Source: Archaeoglobus sulfaticallidus PM70-1 (lineage in GTDB: Archaea > Halobacteriota > Archaeoglobi > Archaeoglobales > Archaeoglobaceae). Taken from it: a stretch of 64,000 nt of DNA. Position numbers and translations under genes: made by a program. The stretch covers positions 1,032,571-1,096,570 of the forward strand of contig NC_021169.1 of the NCBI RefSeq assembly GCF_000385565.1, given 5' to 3'. Below, in pieces: positions 42,110 to 50,416 of the stretch (the stretch's first letter is position 1; each line of letters opens with the position of its first letter). The notes under the pieces were generated by a model. It saw only the letters and a list, made by a program, of their open reading frames with translations, did no database searches and had not been told where the DNA came from.

Positions 42110-43779
42110 TACTCAAAAGCTCCTGAGAAAATTATCAATATCCCTTTATCTCCATAGATTACTGGCATTGCATACACAATAACTTGGTTGTAGTCTGGCA
42201 ATTCTTTTCGTATGAGTTTTTGTATGTTGTTTCTTATTTTTTCAACCCGATCACTCTTTAATCTACTACTTGGAATCGGATTAAATGTGCCATCATCTTC
42301 TACGCCCAAAAGATATACTTTACACTTAGACGACTTCAGTTTTGTAGTTAAATCACTACATAGTCGCTGGACAATTTCATCGTCCTTACCTGAGAAAAAT
42401 TCTTGGGGTTTAAATTCTAAGATTTGGTCTTCTAATTTAGTCAACCTACCATCAAAAGAAAGTTCTCGCATTATCCGCTCGGCAAAAGGCTCAAGGAAAT
42501 AATAAAGGTGCGAATGTACATTTGATTTAGCTAAAGTTTTAAAGATAACAAATTCCAAAATGCGTGTTGTAACTTTATCTTGAAGATTTACAGAGGAGTA
42601 GTACTCAATTATTCTATCAATAAATTCTGGAACCACGATTTCGCTCCAAATATTTAAATTCTTAATTTTCAGTGGATCTGGAGAAATCCTCATTCCTGCA
42701 TGAATTATATTGATCTCTTCTCCATTGATAAACCTACCAAGTATGTCGTCGAAGTAACTGCTTCTTATTTCGATGTTCCTGCAGACGAATAAAATATCAA
42801 CTTTAAGGTTCTTTTTTTCCACTACTGGAATATATTCTCCATCTTCAAATTTTATTACCTTATCCTTCTCATCAAAGAATTTGTGCAAATATAATTCAAG
42901 AGGGCCTGGTTTTTCTTCTTTTGTCATTTTTTCCACTGATACAATTTCCCTGAACTTTTTTCTATAAAATTCGATATCATACCTTTCGGCGATTAAATCT
43001 TGTATAAAGTCACCAATATTTTCATACTTCTTTTTTCCAACCCAAATTTGAGTTATAGGGAGGTATGTTATTGGGGTAGAAAAAACAATTTTTCCCTCTT
43101 TAATTTCGGGATGCTTCTCAATCCAACGACTAATCTCTTCTTCAGTTAATTCGAAAACAATGTCTATATCATCGATTTTCGACTGTATGCGATATTTTCC
43201 ACCGAAATGGTAAAATGCCTCTTTATGCGGCAATCCCAACCAATCCACAAATGATTCTGTGGCCCACCTTTCATAATATTTGACTTTTATTGTATCTTCA
43301 GCATTTACAAAACGAATATATCTCAAAACATTATCTGAATCTAACATTCGAGGTATAGTTTTCCATTCTGGTGAGATAGTCTCTTCTCCAAATATGCTAT
43401 GGCAAAGCACCAATTCGTTCTTAAAAAGAATTAAGATTGCATATTTGTTCTCTTCACGCATTCTTGTTTGCAAACTATCACTGAAATCATTGAGTAATGC
43501 CTCCATTACCTCTTCTTGTATGTTGTCCGGATACTCCTCAAGTAACGAAATCACCCATTTTCTCGGGTTAGTCCTTAATCGTATTTCACTCAAAGCTCTC
43601 TCTTTGGGATCAGGAAGTCTCGCAATAATGCTCTTTATTTTTTCAATATCTCTTTTTTCAGATATTGTCGTGTGATGGATTTCCTCTTCCTTAATCTTTT
43701 TAGACGATGCGAAAACTACATGGTGATTCGTACTTAAAGAATGTAGGTCATCTGAATTGAGATCCTTCCTAACATTCAT
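42109..43779 (-). CDS. Unassigned 556-residue protein with AlbA_2-like C-terminus
   Basis: The last 105 residues show a Schlafen AlbA_2-type pattern: KLEDQILEFKPQEFFSGKDD, then EIVQRLCSDLTTKL, CKVYLLGVEDDGTFNPIPSS and VEKIRNNIQKLI. This domain binds nucleic acid and is common in defence and regulatory proteins. The N-terminal 440 residues are not recognised; they include IKVKYYERWATESFVDWLGL and VDILFVCRNIEIRSSYFDDI. Lying between hsdM and hsdS on the same strand, it is probably part of the operon, maybe as a regulator of restriction or as a second defence effector. Confidence 0.6.
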   Translation of the reverse strand: MNVRKDLNSDDLHSLSTNHHVVFASSKKIKEEEIHHTTISEKRDIEKIKSIIARLPDPKERALSEIRLRTNPRKWVISLLEEYPDNIQEEVMEALLNDFSDSLQTRMREENKYAILILFKNELVLCHSIFGEETISPEWKTIPRMLDSDNVLRYIRFVNAEDTIKVKYYERWATESFVDWLGLPHKEAFYHFGGKYRIQSKIDDIDIVFELTEEEISRWIEKHPEIKEGKIVFSTPITYLPITQIWVGKKKYENIGDFIQDLIAERYDIEFYRKKFREIVSVEKMTKEEKPGPLELYLHKFFDEKDKVIKFEDGEYIPVVEKKNLKVDILFVCRNIEIRSSYFDDILGRFINGEEINIIHAGMRISPDPLKIKNLNIWSEIVVPEFIDRIIEYYSSVNLQDKVTTRILEFVIFKTLAKSNVHSHLYYFLEPFAERIMRELSFDGRLTKLEDQILEFKPQEFFSGKDDEIVQRLCSDLTTKLKSSKCKVYLLGVEDDGTFNPIPSSRLKSDRVEKIRNNIQKLIRKELPDYNQVIVYAMPVIYGDKGILIIFSGAFE

Positions 43780-43880
43780 TGAGTCTTATAACAAATCTAA
43801 AGAACATAAATTTTTCTTTGAATACTAATTGAGTTATACAACAACAAAGCATCTACCACACACCTTAATACGAAATGCGA

Positions 43881-45407
43881 TCAATATTTAAGTTCGGAGA
43901 GATACTCTTCAATTCTAAGCTCAACTTCCCTCATCTCTTCCTCAATCGCTCTCAATTCCTCCCACTCCTTCGCAACATCAATCTCCTCAATCTCCTCCTG
44001 CGGAAACACATACAGCGTAACGTTCAAGTTGTAATCATTCTCCCTGATTTCCTCAAGTGAAACAACTCTGCAGAAGCCATCTCCATCTTTGAACTCATTG
44101 TAGGCATTCACAATTTTCTCGATATGCTGTTCCCCAAGCCTGTTAAGCTTCCTAACTTCAGGATGCTTTTCGAATTCATTGGATGCGTTTATGAACAGAA
44201 TCTTGCCCTTTCTGTTTTCTGGCTTTTGCTTGTTGAAGATTATAATCGCTCCCGGAGCACCAGTATTGTAGAAGAGCTTTTCAGGCAGCAAAATAACACA
44301 TTCAATTAGATCTCTCTCTAGTATAGCCTTTCTGATCTGCCTCTCCTTTCCACCTCTGAAAAGGCATCCGTTATCTATCACAACGCCAACTTTTCTCTTT
44401 GCTGAGGCAAGCATGTGCTGAATCCATGCCCAATCAGCGGATTGCTTTGGTGTAAATCCATATTTGAACCGCTCATCGTAAAATTCCGCCTTTTTCAGCT
44501 CCTCCTCTCCATACCCATCCTGATTCCAAGGAGGATTGGCTATGACGATATCAAACTTCCTGAACGTCTCGCCTTCCTTGAATCTCGGATTCTTCAGTGT
44601 ATCTCCAACTTCAAGTTTGATATCTTTTATACCGTGAACGATTGCGTTCATCTTCGCTATTGCATAAGTTGTGGGATTGACCTCCTGCCCGTAAAGGAAG
44701 AGCTTCTTTGCCTCTTCCTCACCATACTTCTGCTTAACATAATCATATGCCCTGATAAGCATCCTCGCATAGCCCGCTGCAGGATCGTAAACGCTATCCA
44801 TTGGCTGGGGATCAACTATCCTAACAATTAGATCAACAACTTCTGAGGGAGTGAAAACCTCCCCTTCTTTGGCCTTCTGTGGAGCGAAATAACCGATCAG
44901 CCATTCGTAGGCATCACCGAGGATGCTATCACTTGCTCTCCCAAGATTTAGTCCGCTGAAAAGCTCAAAAAGCTGAACGAGAATATCAAAATTATCTCTG
45001 TGCCTCGTAAACTCAAGAAAATCAAGCCTATCAACTACTCCCTGCAATTCGGGATTTTTCTCAGCAAGAAGTTTCAACGCCTCAGAAAGCCTTACAGGTA
45101 GTTCATTAATGTTCTTCCTTAATTCCTCCCAGAGATATTTCTCGGGATATGTGAATCGGTGGAATGATTTATCTTTTGCAAGAACTTCGGCTTCTTTCCT
45201 ATCTAATCCCTTCTCCAGTAGAGTTTTCAGGGCTTCGTTGTATTCCTTCTTCCACTCATCGCTGAGCCGTTTCAGAAACAGGAGAACAAGAATGTACTTG
45301 TAATCTACCCTCGTTCTTATCAGATCTGCTGCCTGCTTGCACGCTCTTATCAGCTCATCTCTTGTGGTTTCAATCTCAATGTAATCGGCAAGAGTCATTA
45401 TATCCAA
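43881..45407 (-). CDS. hsdM: Type I restriction-modification methyltransferase subunit
   Basis: The 508-residue subunit methylates adenine. It has the N-terminal HsdM helical domain (ELIRACKQAADLIRTRVDYKYILVLLFLKRLSDEW), the family box GEVFTPSEVVDLIV, a SAM motif VYDPAAGYARML (residues about 207-217; the usual G-S-G is changed to G-Y-A), YGQEVNPTTYAIAKMN and the catalytic NPPW at 291-294. It is the first gene of the minus-strand restriction-modification operon. The upstream region holds the GTTGAT cluster. Confidence 0.94.
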   Translation of the reverse strand: MDIMTLADYIEIETTRDELIRACKQAADLIRTRVDYKYILVLLFLKRLSDEWKKEYNEALKTLLEKGLDRKEAEVLAKDKSFHRFTYPEKYLWEELRKNINELPVRLSEALKLLAEKNPELQGVVDRLDFLEFTRHRDNFDILVQLFELFSGLNLGRASDSILGDAYEWLIGYFAPQKAKEGEVFTPSEVVDLIVRIVDPQPMDSVYDPAAGYARMLIRAYDYVKQKYGEEEAKKLFLYGQEVNPTTYAIAKMNAIVHGIKDIKLEVGDTLKNPRFKEGETFRKFDIVIANPPWNQDGYGEEELKKAEFYDERFKYGFTPKQSADWAWIQHMLASAKRKVGVVIDNGCLFRGGKERQIRKAILERDLIECVILLPEKLFYNTGAPGAIIIFNKQKPENRKGKILFINASNEFEKHPEVRKLNRLGEQHIEKIVNAYNEFKDGDGFCRVVSLEEIRENDYNLNVTLYVFPQEEIEEIDVAKEWEELRAIEEEMREVELRIEEYLSELKY

Positions 45408-45456
45408 ATGAAGCTGTTAGCATTTTTACTTTTCTCAATGAGGTGATGTTTAAGAA

Positions 45457-45662
45457 CTGTTGATTACTGTTGATTTCTCCAAATTAACGTTGATCAACGC
45501 TGATTTTGATATTGATCAACAGGTTGATTGAGTATTGATTGCTGTTGATTGATCAGTTGATCCTGTTGATTTAGATATCAACAATGCGTTGATTTTGTGT
45601 TGATTCTGCTGATTGATTGTTGATCAGTAGTTGATTCGATGTTGATCGGAAAATGTTGATTT
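45457..45662. repeat. Cluster of GTTGAT hexamers (iteron-like)
   Basis: Within about 205 bases I count 13 copies of GTTGAT and 3 of its complement ATCAAC, plus near variants (ATTGAT, GCTGAT). Some make GTTGATCAAC palindromes. Spacing is irregular, roughly 10-25 bases. Two explanations fit: a replication origin with iterons, or a regulatory region of the hsdM operon, which begins 50 bases to the left. It is unlike any other sequence in the window. Confidence 0.85.
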
Positions 45663-45738
45663 CATTGATAATTTTGTTGAGATTAAATGTTCACTTTGTA
45701 GAAGAACTCGTCTAGAAACTCTACCTAAAAAAAATAAC

Positions 45739-45879
45739 TTAATCCTCGGGGAGAAAATACGGGCAAGACATTTCATCTAATTTATTCACCATCTCCACCT
45801 TCCTCTCACAGAAAACTAAAGATTCGTATTTATTTTTTGTCTGAGCATAGAAGCACTCATCACACCGGAACGAAACCAT
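45739..45879 (-). CDS. 46-residue protein with four cysteines (zinc finger-like)
   Basis: The minus-strand ORF from ATG 45879 to TAA 45739-45741 encodes FRCDECFYAQTKNKYESLVFC and, later, MSCPYFLPED. Four cysteines in a CxxC-x14-C-x14-C spacing can bind one zinc. A perfect TATA box (AAGTATATATA, minus strand, 45902-45912) lies about 26 bases upstream, indicating a leaderless transcript. It was not long enough for standard ORF cut-offs. Confidence 0.65.
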   Translation of the reverse strand: MVSFRCDECFYAQTKNKYESLVFCERKVEMVNKLDEMSCPYFLPED

Positions 45880-45938
45880 ATTAAAAAATGATTGAAAAGG
45901 GTATATATACTTGGCGGAAATGAAAAAATAGAAAAAGA

Positions 45939-46397
45939 TTAATCCTCGCTGAGAGAACCATCCAGATCTATCAGCAGTATAGAGTAGACATAACGCTTAT
46001 CCAAGGCGGAATCATTGAGATTTATCCATTTCCACAGCCCCTCCACTGCTGCAGCCGCAGCAAGGGCAGCTGCGACGCGGGCTGGATAATCAAGCTGCAG
46101 GAGTGTGTTGTACACATTTTCAAGTAACTCTGCAGCGTCTATACCCCTGTTGTTTTTGTTTATTCTGTGTACTTTGTCTTTAAAATATCTAAGTTTTTGA
46201 ATTGTCGCAATGTCAGCACTGCTAAGCTGTTTTTGCTTTTGCCCACCTCTGAGCTCTTTTTCGAGGTCAAGGAGTAAGTTTGTAATGACTTCGCTAAGAC
46301 TTGTACCATGCTTTTGCAGCTCTCCTTTTATATATTCTAAATCCACATCTTTACTAATATATATGTTCACGCGCCCCATTATCAAATTGATGCGCAT
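45939..46397 (-). CDS. Plasmid-type protein with N-terminal RHH-like segment
   Basis: A 152-residue protein. Its N-terminal part (GRVNIYISKDVDLEYIKGEL and GTSLSEVITNLLLDLEKELR) looks like a ribbon-helix-helix DNA-binding domain. The C-terminal half has a helical region with an unusual run of alanines (PARVAAALAAAAAVEGLWKW). A TATA box (minus strand, 46424-46433) about 26 bases before the start supports ATG 46397 and a near-leaderless message. It may control copy number or transcription of the element. Confidence 0.65.
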   Translation of the reverse strand: MRINLIMGRVNIYISKDVDLEYIKGELQKHGTSLSEVITNLLLDLEKELRGGQKQKQLSSADIATIQKLRYFKDKVHRINKNNRGIDAAELLENVYNTLLQLDYPARVAAALAAAAAVEGLWKWINLNDSALDKRYVYSILLIDLDGSLSED

Positions 46398-46489
46398 AAT
46401 CTTATTTAATACTTTTCACTAAGTATATATATACCAAATAAGATTTTTTGTCAAAAATAGCTATCTTGTACACATGATATGCTTTCGAG

Positions 46490-46770
46490 CTATTATTACT
46501 GCTTTTTTGCCACCTGCACCTATACACACCCCAGCACCAATACTTCCACCCCCCAAACCCCCCTTCCAGGGGGCTTCATAGATTAAAAGAGGTTTTTTGC
46601 CCAATACCTTGCTGCTTGCTACTTTTTTGCCTTATTGCTTTTTTGCTACTTGCTTTTAGTGCCTTACTCCTGCAACCCAATGCTTTTTTACCTTATTCCC
46701 TGCTGCTTTTGCTGCTGCATTATACCAACTGCTTGCTATCCCATGCTGCTTTTTTGCCCGCGCGCCCCGC
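46490..46770. repeat. Pyrimidine-rich region with TGCTTTTTTGC-like repeats
   Basis: The plus strand is strongly pyrimidine-rich, with repeated TTTTTTGC and TGCTTGCTA words and a short C5/G5 hairpin (46559-46573). The 505 bases from 46398 to 46902 contain no convincing gene; the hydrophobic plus-strand ORFs here are a by-product of the T/C bias. An unwinding element, origin part or non-coding RNA is possible. Confidence 0.5.
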
Positions 46771-46902
46771 CCAGTTCGAGAGGGTTTTCATCAGCGGAAA
46801 AGTATAATTCACCAAAATAATCCAAAAAAACGGAAAAAATGGAAAAATCGGAAAAATAGGGAAAAGTGAAGGTATTTATATCTCAACGCATATAGTTACG
46901 AC

Positions 46903-47019
46903 ATGTTGGATGTGAGAGGAGTCATACGCGCGCAGCTCGAGGTTGTGGTGCATCGCGTCATCACAAAACATTCATTGAATATGACAGTTGATGATGTGCT
47001 GCACCACATTAAATCTTAA
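46903..47019 (+). CDS. 38-residue small ORF with leaderless promoter
   Basis: ATG 46903 lies 26 bases after a TATA box (GTATTTATAT, 46872-46881), the spacing of a leaderless gene. The peptide (MLDVRGVIRAQLEVVVHRVI, then THSLNMTVDDVLHHIKS-like end) is amphipathic. No family is recognised. The promoter position is the main evidence. Confidence 0.4.
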   Translation: MLDVRGVIRAQLEVVVHRVITKHSLNMTVDDVLHHIKS

Positions 47020-47142
47020 CTTTTTTAATGAGAGGTTATTCTGGCTGTCACAGCTGTCACAGGTTTTTTTCCATATGTTTTTCAACGTCAAAAATGTGTG
47101 ACAAGTGTGACAAAAAAGAGAAGAGTTAAGGGATGACACCTG

Positions 47143-47376
47143 TTAGGGGATGACACCTTTCTGGCGCAGCTTCTCCTCTACAACCTCTTCTAAGATTTTT
47201 TCAATCTCTTTCTTCAAACCACCCTCGACCTCGTTTTTGTAGTAGTAATTAATCAAGAAACGTACAACTTCAGCATTCATACTAACTCCAGCACGCTCCT
47301 TTACAGCATTGAACCTGTCTATGTACTCTCCATCAAGCTCCACCTTGATGATGAGCTTTTTTTTCTTGTCGTTCAT
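47143..47376 (-). CDS. Ribbon-helix-helix protein (77 residues)
   Basis: The N-terminus KKLIIKVELDGEYIDRFNAV and ERAGVSMNAEVVRFLINYYY follow the strand-helix-helix pattern of Arc/CopG repressors, and a charged C-terminal helix follows. Its leaderless promoter (TATA on the minus strand at 47400-47408) contains two CGTTAC words between TATA and ATG. The same word, in reverse, occurs in the divergent replication operon promoter and before 51613, so this protein may control all three. Confidence 0.75.
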   Translation of the reverse strand: MNDKKKKLIIKVELDGEYIDRFNAVKERAGVSMNAEVVRFLINYYYKNEVEGGLKKEIEKILEEVVEEKLRQKGVIP

Positions 47377-47430
47377 AAACGTTACTTTGCGTTACATAGC
47401 ATATATACTTTGCTCTTCTCGTGGAACGGT

Positions 47431-47479
47431 GTGTAACTCAACGTAACATTTAAATAGTATAGCGCGTAACTCTAGGTGA
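47431..47479 (+). promoter_or_regulatory. Promoter and GTAAC operator of the replication operon
   Basis: GTGTAACTCA (47431-47440), CGTAAC (47442-47447), TATA box ATTTAAATA (47448-47456) and GCGTAACTCTAGGTGA (47464-47479) lie in order. The last element covers the expected start of transcription. A nearly identical arrangement occurs at 51548-51586. Confidence 0.65.
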
Positions 47480-47509
47480 CAACCCGTTCCAGAAGAGGTG
47501 ATGTGTGAG

Positions 47510-47656
47510 ATGAGGAGGGTGGTTGTAAAAATAGAGGAAGAGGAAGGAAGTGAGGTTGTACAGGCCCTGAGAGAGTTGAAGAGGAGGACTGGGCTGAAGT
47601 ACTGGGCAGAAGTTATCAGATACTGTATAATGAAAACCTACAAGAACGAGCCATGA
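47510..47656 (+). CDS. 48-residue RHH-like protein, first gene of the replication operon
   Basis: ATG 47510 follows AGAGGTGAT at a good distance. The peptide has one strand (RRVVVKIEEEE) and two helices (SEVVQALRELKRRTG, KYWAEVIRYCIMKTYK), the size and layout of a minimal ribbon-helix-helix domain. Its stop overlaps the next start (ATGA at 47653), so it is translated with the 380-residue protein. It is a likely autoregulator of the operon. Confidence 0.65.
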   Translation: MRRVVVKIEEEEGSEVVQALRELKRRTGLKYWAEVIRYCIMKTYKNEP

Positions 47657-48795
47657 GCGCGGTAAACCAGCTTCTCCAGAATGAGCCGCCCTGCATTGTG
47701 GCGGCAAGAGTTTCATTGAGTCTCGAAGGGTTATTAGCACTAGCACAGTTCTACAAAGACAAGGTTGACGGCTTACAACTAGCACTCGTACTTCAAAACT
47801 ACATCGACGCTGCAAGTGACGCTTGTGCAGACTGGATTAGCGATTCTAAGAAAATTTCAGAGGTGCTTGAGAAGGCAAGAGCCACCACATTCACCTGTGA
47901 ATACATGAAGATGCAAGGATTTTGCACTGACATCGAAGAGTCACAGTGCCCGTACAGGACTAATCCTGCTGAGAAACTAAAGATTTTCACGAGGCAGTGC
48001 ATACTCTTTGAGAACAGTGGTGAACTGTCTCTGAAAATCAACAATTACAAAGCTGTCGTAAAAATTTCTGGAAAGAGCGGGTTGATTATTCACAAGAAGG
48101 ATAAAAATGGTACCGTGCAGTATATTCCAAATACACCTCTTATCACGTCGATATACATAAGCGCGTTCAGGGAGATTCCTGCGAGAGACATCAGCGATTC
48201 AGAGGCACTTGATTTAATCAACCACTGGCTCTCAAAGGCTGGACGCATAGTCGTTGAAGACGAGGACGACCTCATATTGCAGGAAGTCGTTGACATCATT
48301 GTAAGCGGTGAATATGACATCTACAAGCTTGAATTGCTGAAAACAGGTGAATTAACCACAGTTGATGGATTCTTCAGTGATGGTAAAAACATCTACATTG
48401 AAACGAACTTTCTACGACAGATTCTGGAGCAACATGGTATTACAATTTCACGACGCAAACTCGTCAAACCGCTGAAGAGAGTTTTAGCCGTAAAAGGAAG
48501 TAAGCTCGAACGTGTTGGGGAGAAAAGGTATAGATTTTGGATTTTCAATATACAAGCGATTAAGCAGTGTGTAAAGGACGATGTAGAATGGGAACCACAG
48601 ATTCTCGAAAAGCCACCTTCCTTCGACGACCTCCTCGATAGTGATGTTGTAGGGGGAGAAGGTGCAGAGAGTCTAGATTCCGTCGACGAGGGTGTCGACG
48701 ATAGTAGTACTGGGGGCGACGATGGTGGTACTACAGAATGTGCTAAAGAAGACGTCTATGATAACCTCGAGGAAGACTGGGATTCAAGCCTCTGA
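47653..48795 (+). CDS. PriL-like Fe-S domain protein, replication-associated
   Basis: The first 100 residues have PPCIVAARVSLSLEGLLALA, a helical middle, and TCEYMKMQGFCTDIEESQCP. Cysteines 14, 82, 91 and 99 are spaced like the four ligands of the iron-sulfur domain of archaeal/eukaryotic primase large subunit (PriL) and related PriCT domains. The centre and C-terminal half are not recognised, and the protein ends in a very acidic tail of about 50 residues (GVDDSSTGGDDGGTTE). It is followed by a helicase and a primase gene, so a role in initiating replication is likely. Confidence 0.65.
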   Translation: MSAVNQLLQNEPPCIVAARVSLSLEGLLALAQFYKDKVDGLQLALVLQNYIDAASDACADWISDSKKISEVLEKARATTFTCEYMKMQGFCTDIEESQCPYRTNPAEKLKIFTRQCILFENSGELSLKINNYKAVVKISGKSGLIIHKKDKNGTVQYIPNTPLITSIYISAFREIPARDISDSEALDLINHWLSKAGRIVVEDEDDLILQEVVDIIVSGEYDIYKLELLKTGELTTVDGFFSDGKNIYIETNFLRQILEQHGITISRRKLVKPLKRVLAVKGSKLERVGEKRYRFWIFNIQAIKQCVKDDVEWEPQILEKPPSFDDLLDSDVVGGEGAESLDSVDEGVDDSSTGGDDGGTTECAKEDVYDNLEEDWDSSL

Positions 48796-48811
48796 GGTGG
48801 TGTAATCAAAT

Positions 48812-50416
48812 ATGCACATCAGAAAAATCTACGGTCCTCCTGGCACTGGAAAAACAACAAAGCTCCTCAACGAAGTTAAACAAGACATCAAAGAGCTCGA
48901 TATCACACTCAAAGATATAATGTATGTCAGCACCACGAACACAGCGATTGAAGAGGTGCGAGGTAGGATTGGAATTACAAAGAACAACGTTGGTAAATAC
49001 TTCAAAACATTGCATGGTATTGCTCTCTCACACCTTCTCACATTCAAAAAAGATGTGCAACTGTACAATGCTGCAAAGAACACACTCAAACTCTACAACT
49101 TCGTTGAAACGGCAAAAATCAAATTCTGTAGAGAAATTAAAGTCAGGTATGAGCCTGAAGCAGTTAGTAGCAACGCACCTGCAAATCAAGCTTTCGAGGC
49201 GTGGAGCTACGTTATTGCAAAGTATTACCACTGCTTCGAGGATGTAGACAGGTGCTTCAGTGCTTTCCAGCGACTGTACAAAGATTTACCCTGGCTCGTA
49301 CGTATAATTCGCAGGTGGCTCGAATATAAAAAACAGATGAACTACATCGACTATGAAGACTTATTGATTTACCTATACCACAATCCCCCGTATGCACTTA
49401 CACCAGTAGTCAAGTTCGATGAAGCCCAGGACTTCGCTGACCTGGAGTGGGAAATTTTACGTAGAACGTATATTGACGTACCACCGTACACGCCACTGCC
49501 AAGACGTATAACAATTGCAGGAGATGATGATCAAACGATTCTCAGTTTCCGCGGTGCTTCAGCTGAGAAATTCCTTGACTTCCCTACGGATGAAGAGATA
49601 GTGCTTGAGAAGAGCTGGAGAGTGAAAGAAAACATACTCAAGTTTGCGAACAGCATAATCAAGCACGTCGAGAAAAGAAAGTCGAAAAAAGTAGAACCTG
49701 TTGCTGAAGGGGGTATCGTAGCATACAGGTCTTTTGCAAACATATATCAGCTTACTGACTTTGCTGCGAAAATTGCAAACAAATACAGCGACAAAACAGT
49801 ATTTCTGTTGTTCTACACCAACTCGATGGTGCATGAAGCTGAAATTGAGTTGTACAGGCTTAAACAACCATTCCGACGCCTCAAAGGTGAGAGTGCGTGG
49901 GAAAAAGAGGTGTTAACGGCATGGAACATCGCTGCAAAACTGAAGAGTAACAAACAGTTGACGTACGATGAGTTCAAGTTCCTTTTGAGACATATGAGAG
50001 CGCATTTAATCAGCAAGGGCGAGAAAGAGAACATGTTGTCGAGCTTTAAACAGTGTGGTACACCCATTCAGTTCTACACGCTTACAAAACTCTACAGCAT
50101 ACAACAGCTCCTCGACTCAAAAACATTCAACTTTGCACGCACGCTTGATATAATAAAAACAGCACGCTATACTATTAAGCCAGCACAGGTGAACCTGTAT
50201 GTTGACACCATCCACGCCTCAAAAGGCAGAGAAGCGAACATAGTTATTGTTGCAAACGCAATCAACAGGAAGGCTTTGTATGAGAACTCGATAGACGATT
50301 TGAGAAGAGTGTTTTACGTTGCAGCAACTCGTGCAAGGGATGTTTGCGTCGTTGCGAACATAGCCACCCACACACAATTCCTTCGAAAGGAGGTGGTGGC
50401 TTATGCTACAACTTAA
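48812..50416 (+). CDS. Superfamily 1 DNA helicase (UvrD/Rep-like)
   Basis: The 534-residue helicase has Walker A GPPGTGKTT (residues 8-16), VSTTNTAIEEVRGRIG of motif Ia, FDEAQDFADLEW (Walker B), AGDDDQTILSFRGAS (motif III), KSWRVKENILKFAN (motif IV), VDTIHASKGREANIVIV (motif V) and RRVFYVAATRARD (motif VI). The large inserted subdomains of UvrD are short here. Its end overlaps the primase gene by 14 bases. It probably unwinds the element during replication. Confidence 0.92.
   Translation: MHIRKIYGPPGTGKTTKLLNEVKQDIKELDITLKDIMYVSTTNTAIEEVRGRIGITKNNVGKYFKTLHGIALSHLLTFKKDVQLYNAAKNTLKLYNFVETAKIKFCREIKVRYEPEAVSSNAPANQAFEAWSYVIAKYYHCFEDVDRCFSAFQRLYKDLPWLVRIIRRWLEYKKQMNYIDYEDLLIYLYHNPPYALTPVVKFDEAQDFADLEWEILRRTYIDVPPYTPLPRRITIAGDDDQTILSFRGASAEKFLDFPTDEEIVLEKSWRVKENILKFANSIIKHVEKRKSKKVEPVAEGGIVAYRSFANIYQLTDFAAKIANKYSDKTVFLLFYTNSMVHEAEIELYRLKQPFRRLKGESAWEKEVLTAWNIAAKLKSNKQLTYDEFKFLLRHMRAHLISKGEKENMLSSFKQCGTPIQFYTLTKLYSIQQLLDSKTFNFARTLDIIKTARYTIKPAQVNLYVDTIHASKGREANIVIVANAINRKALYENSIDDLRRVFYVAATRARDVCVVANIATHTQFLRKEVVAYATT

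Noticed and set aside
45457..45662. CRISPR array as an explanation of the GTTGAT repeats
   Set aside because: The unit is only six bases with irregular spacing; no 24-37-base repeats with even spacers and no cas genes occur in the window.
46616..46820. Two hydrophobic plus-strand ORFs that look like membrane proteins
   Set aside because: Composition follows from the C/T-rich strand; no promoter or binding site is placed for them.
47450..47815. Minus-strand ORF of 121 codons
   Set aside because: It covers the promoter and the start of the replication operon on the opposite strand and has no recognisable product.
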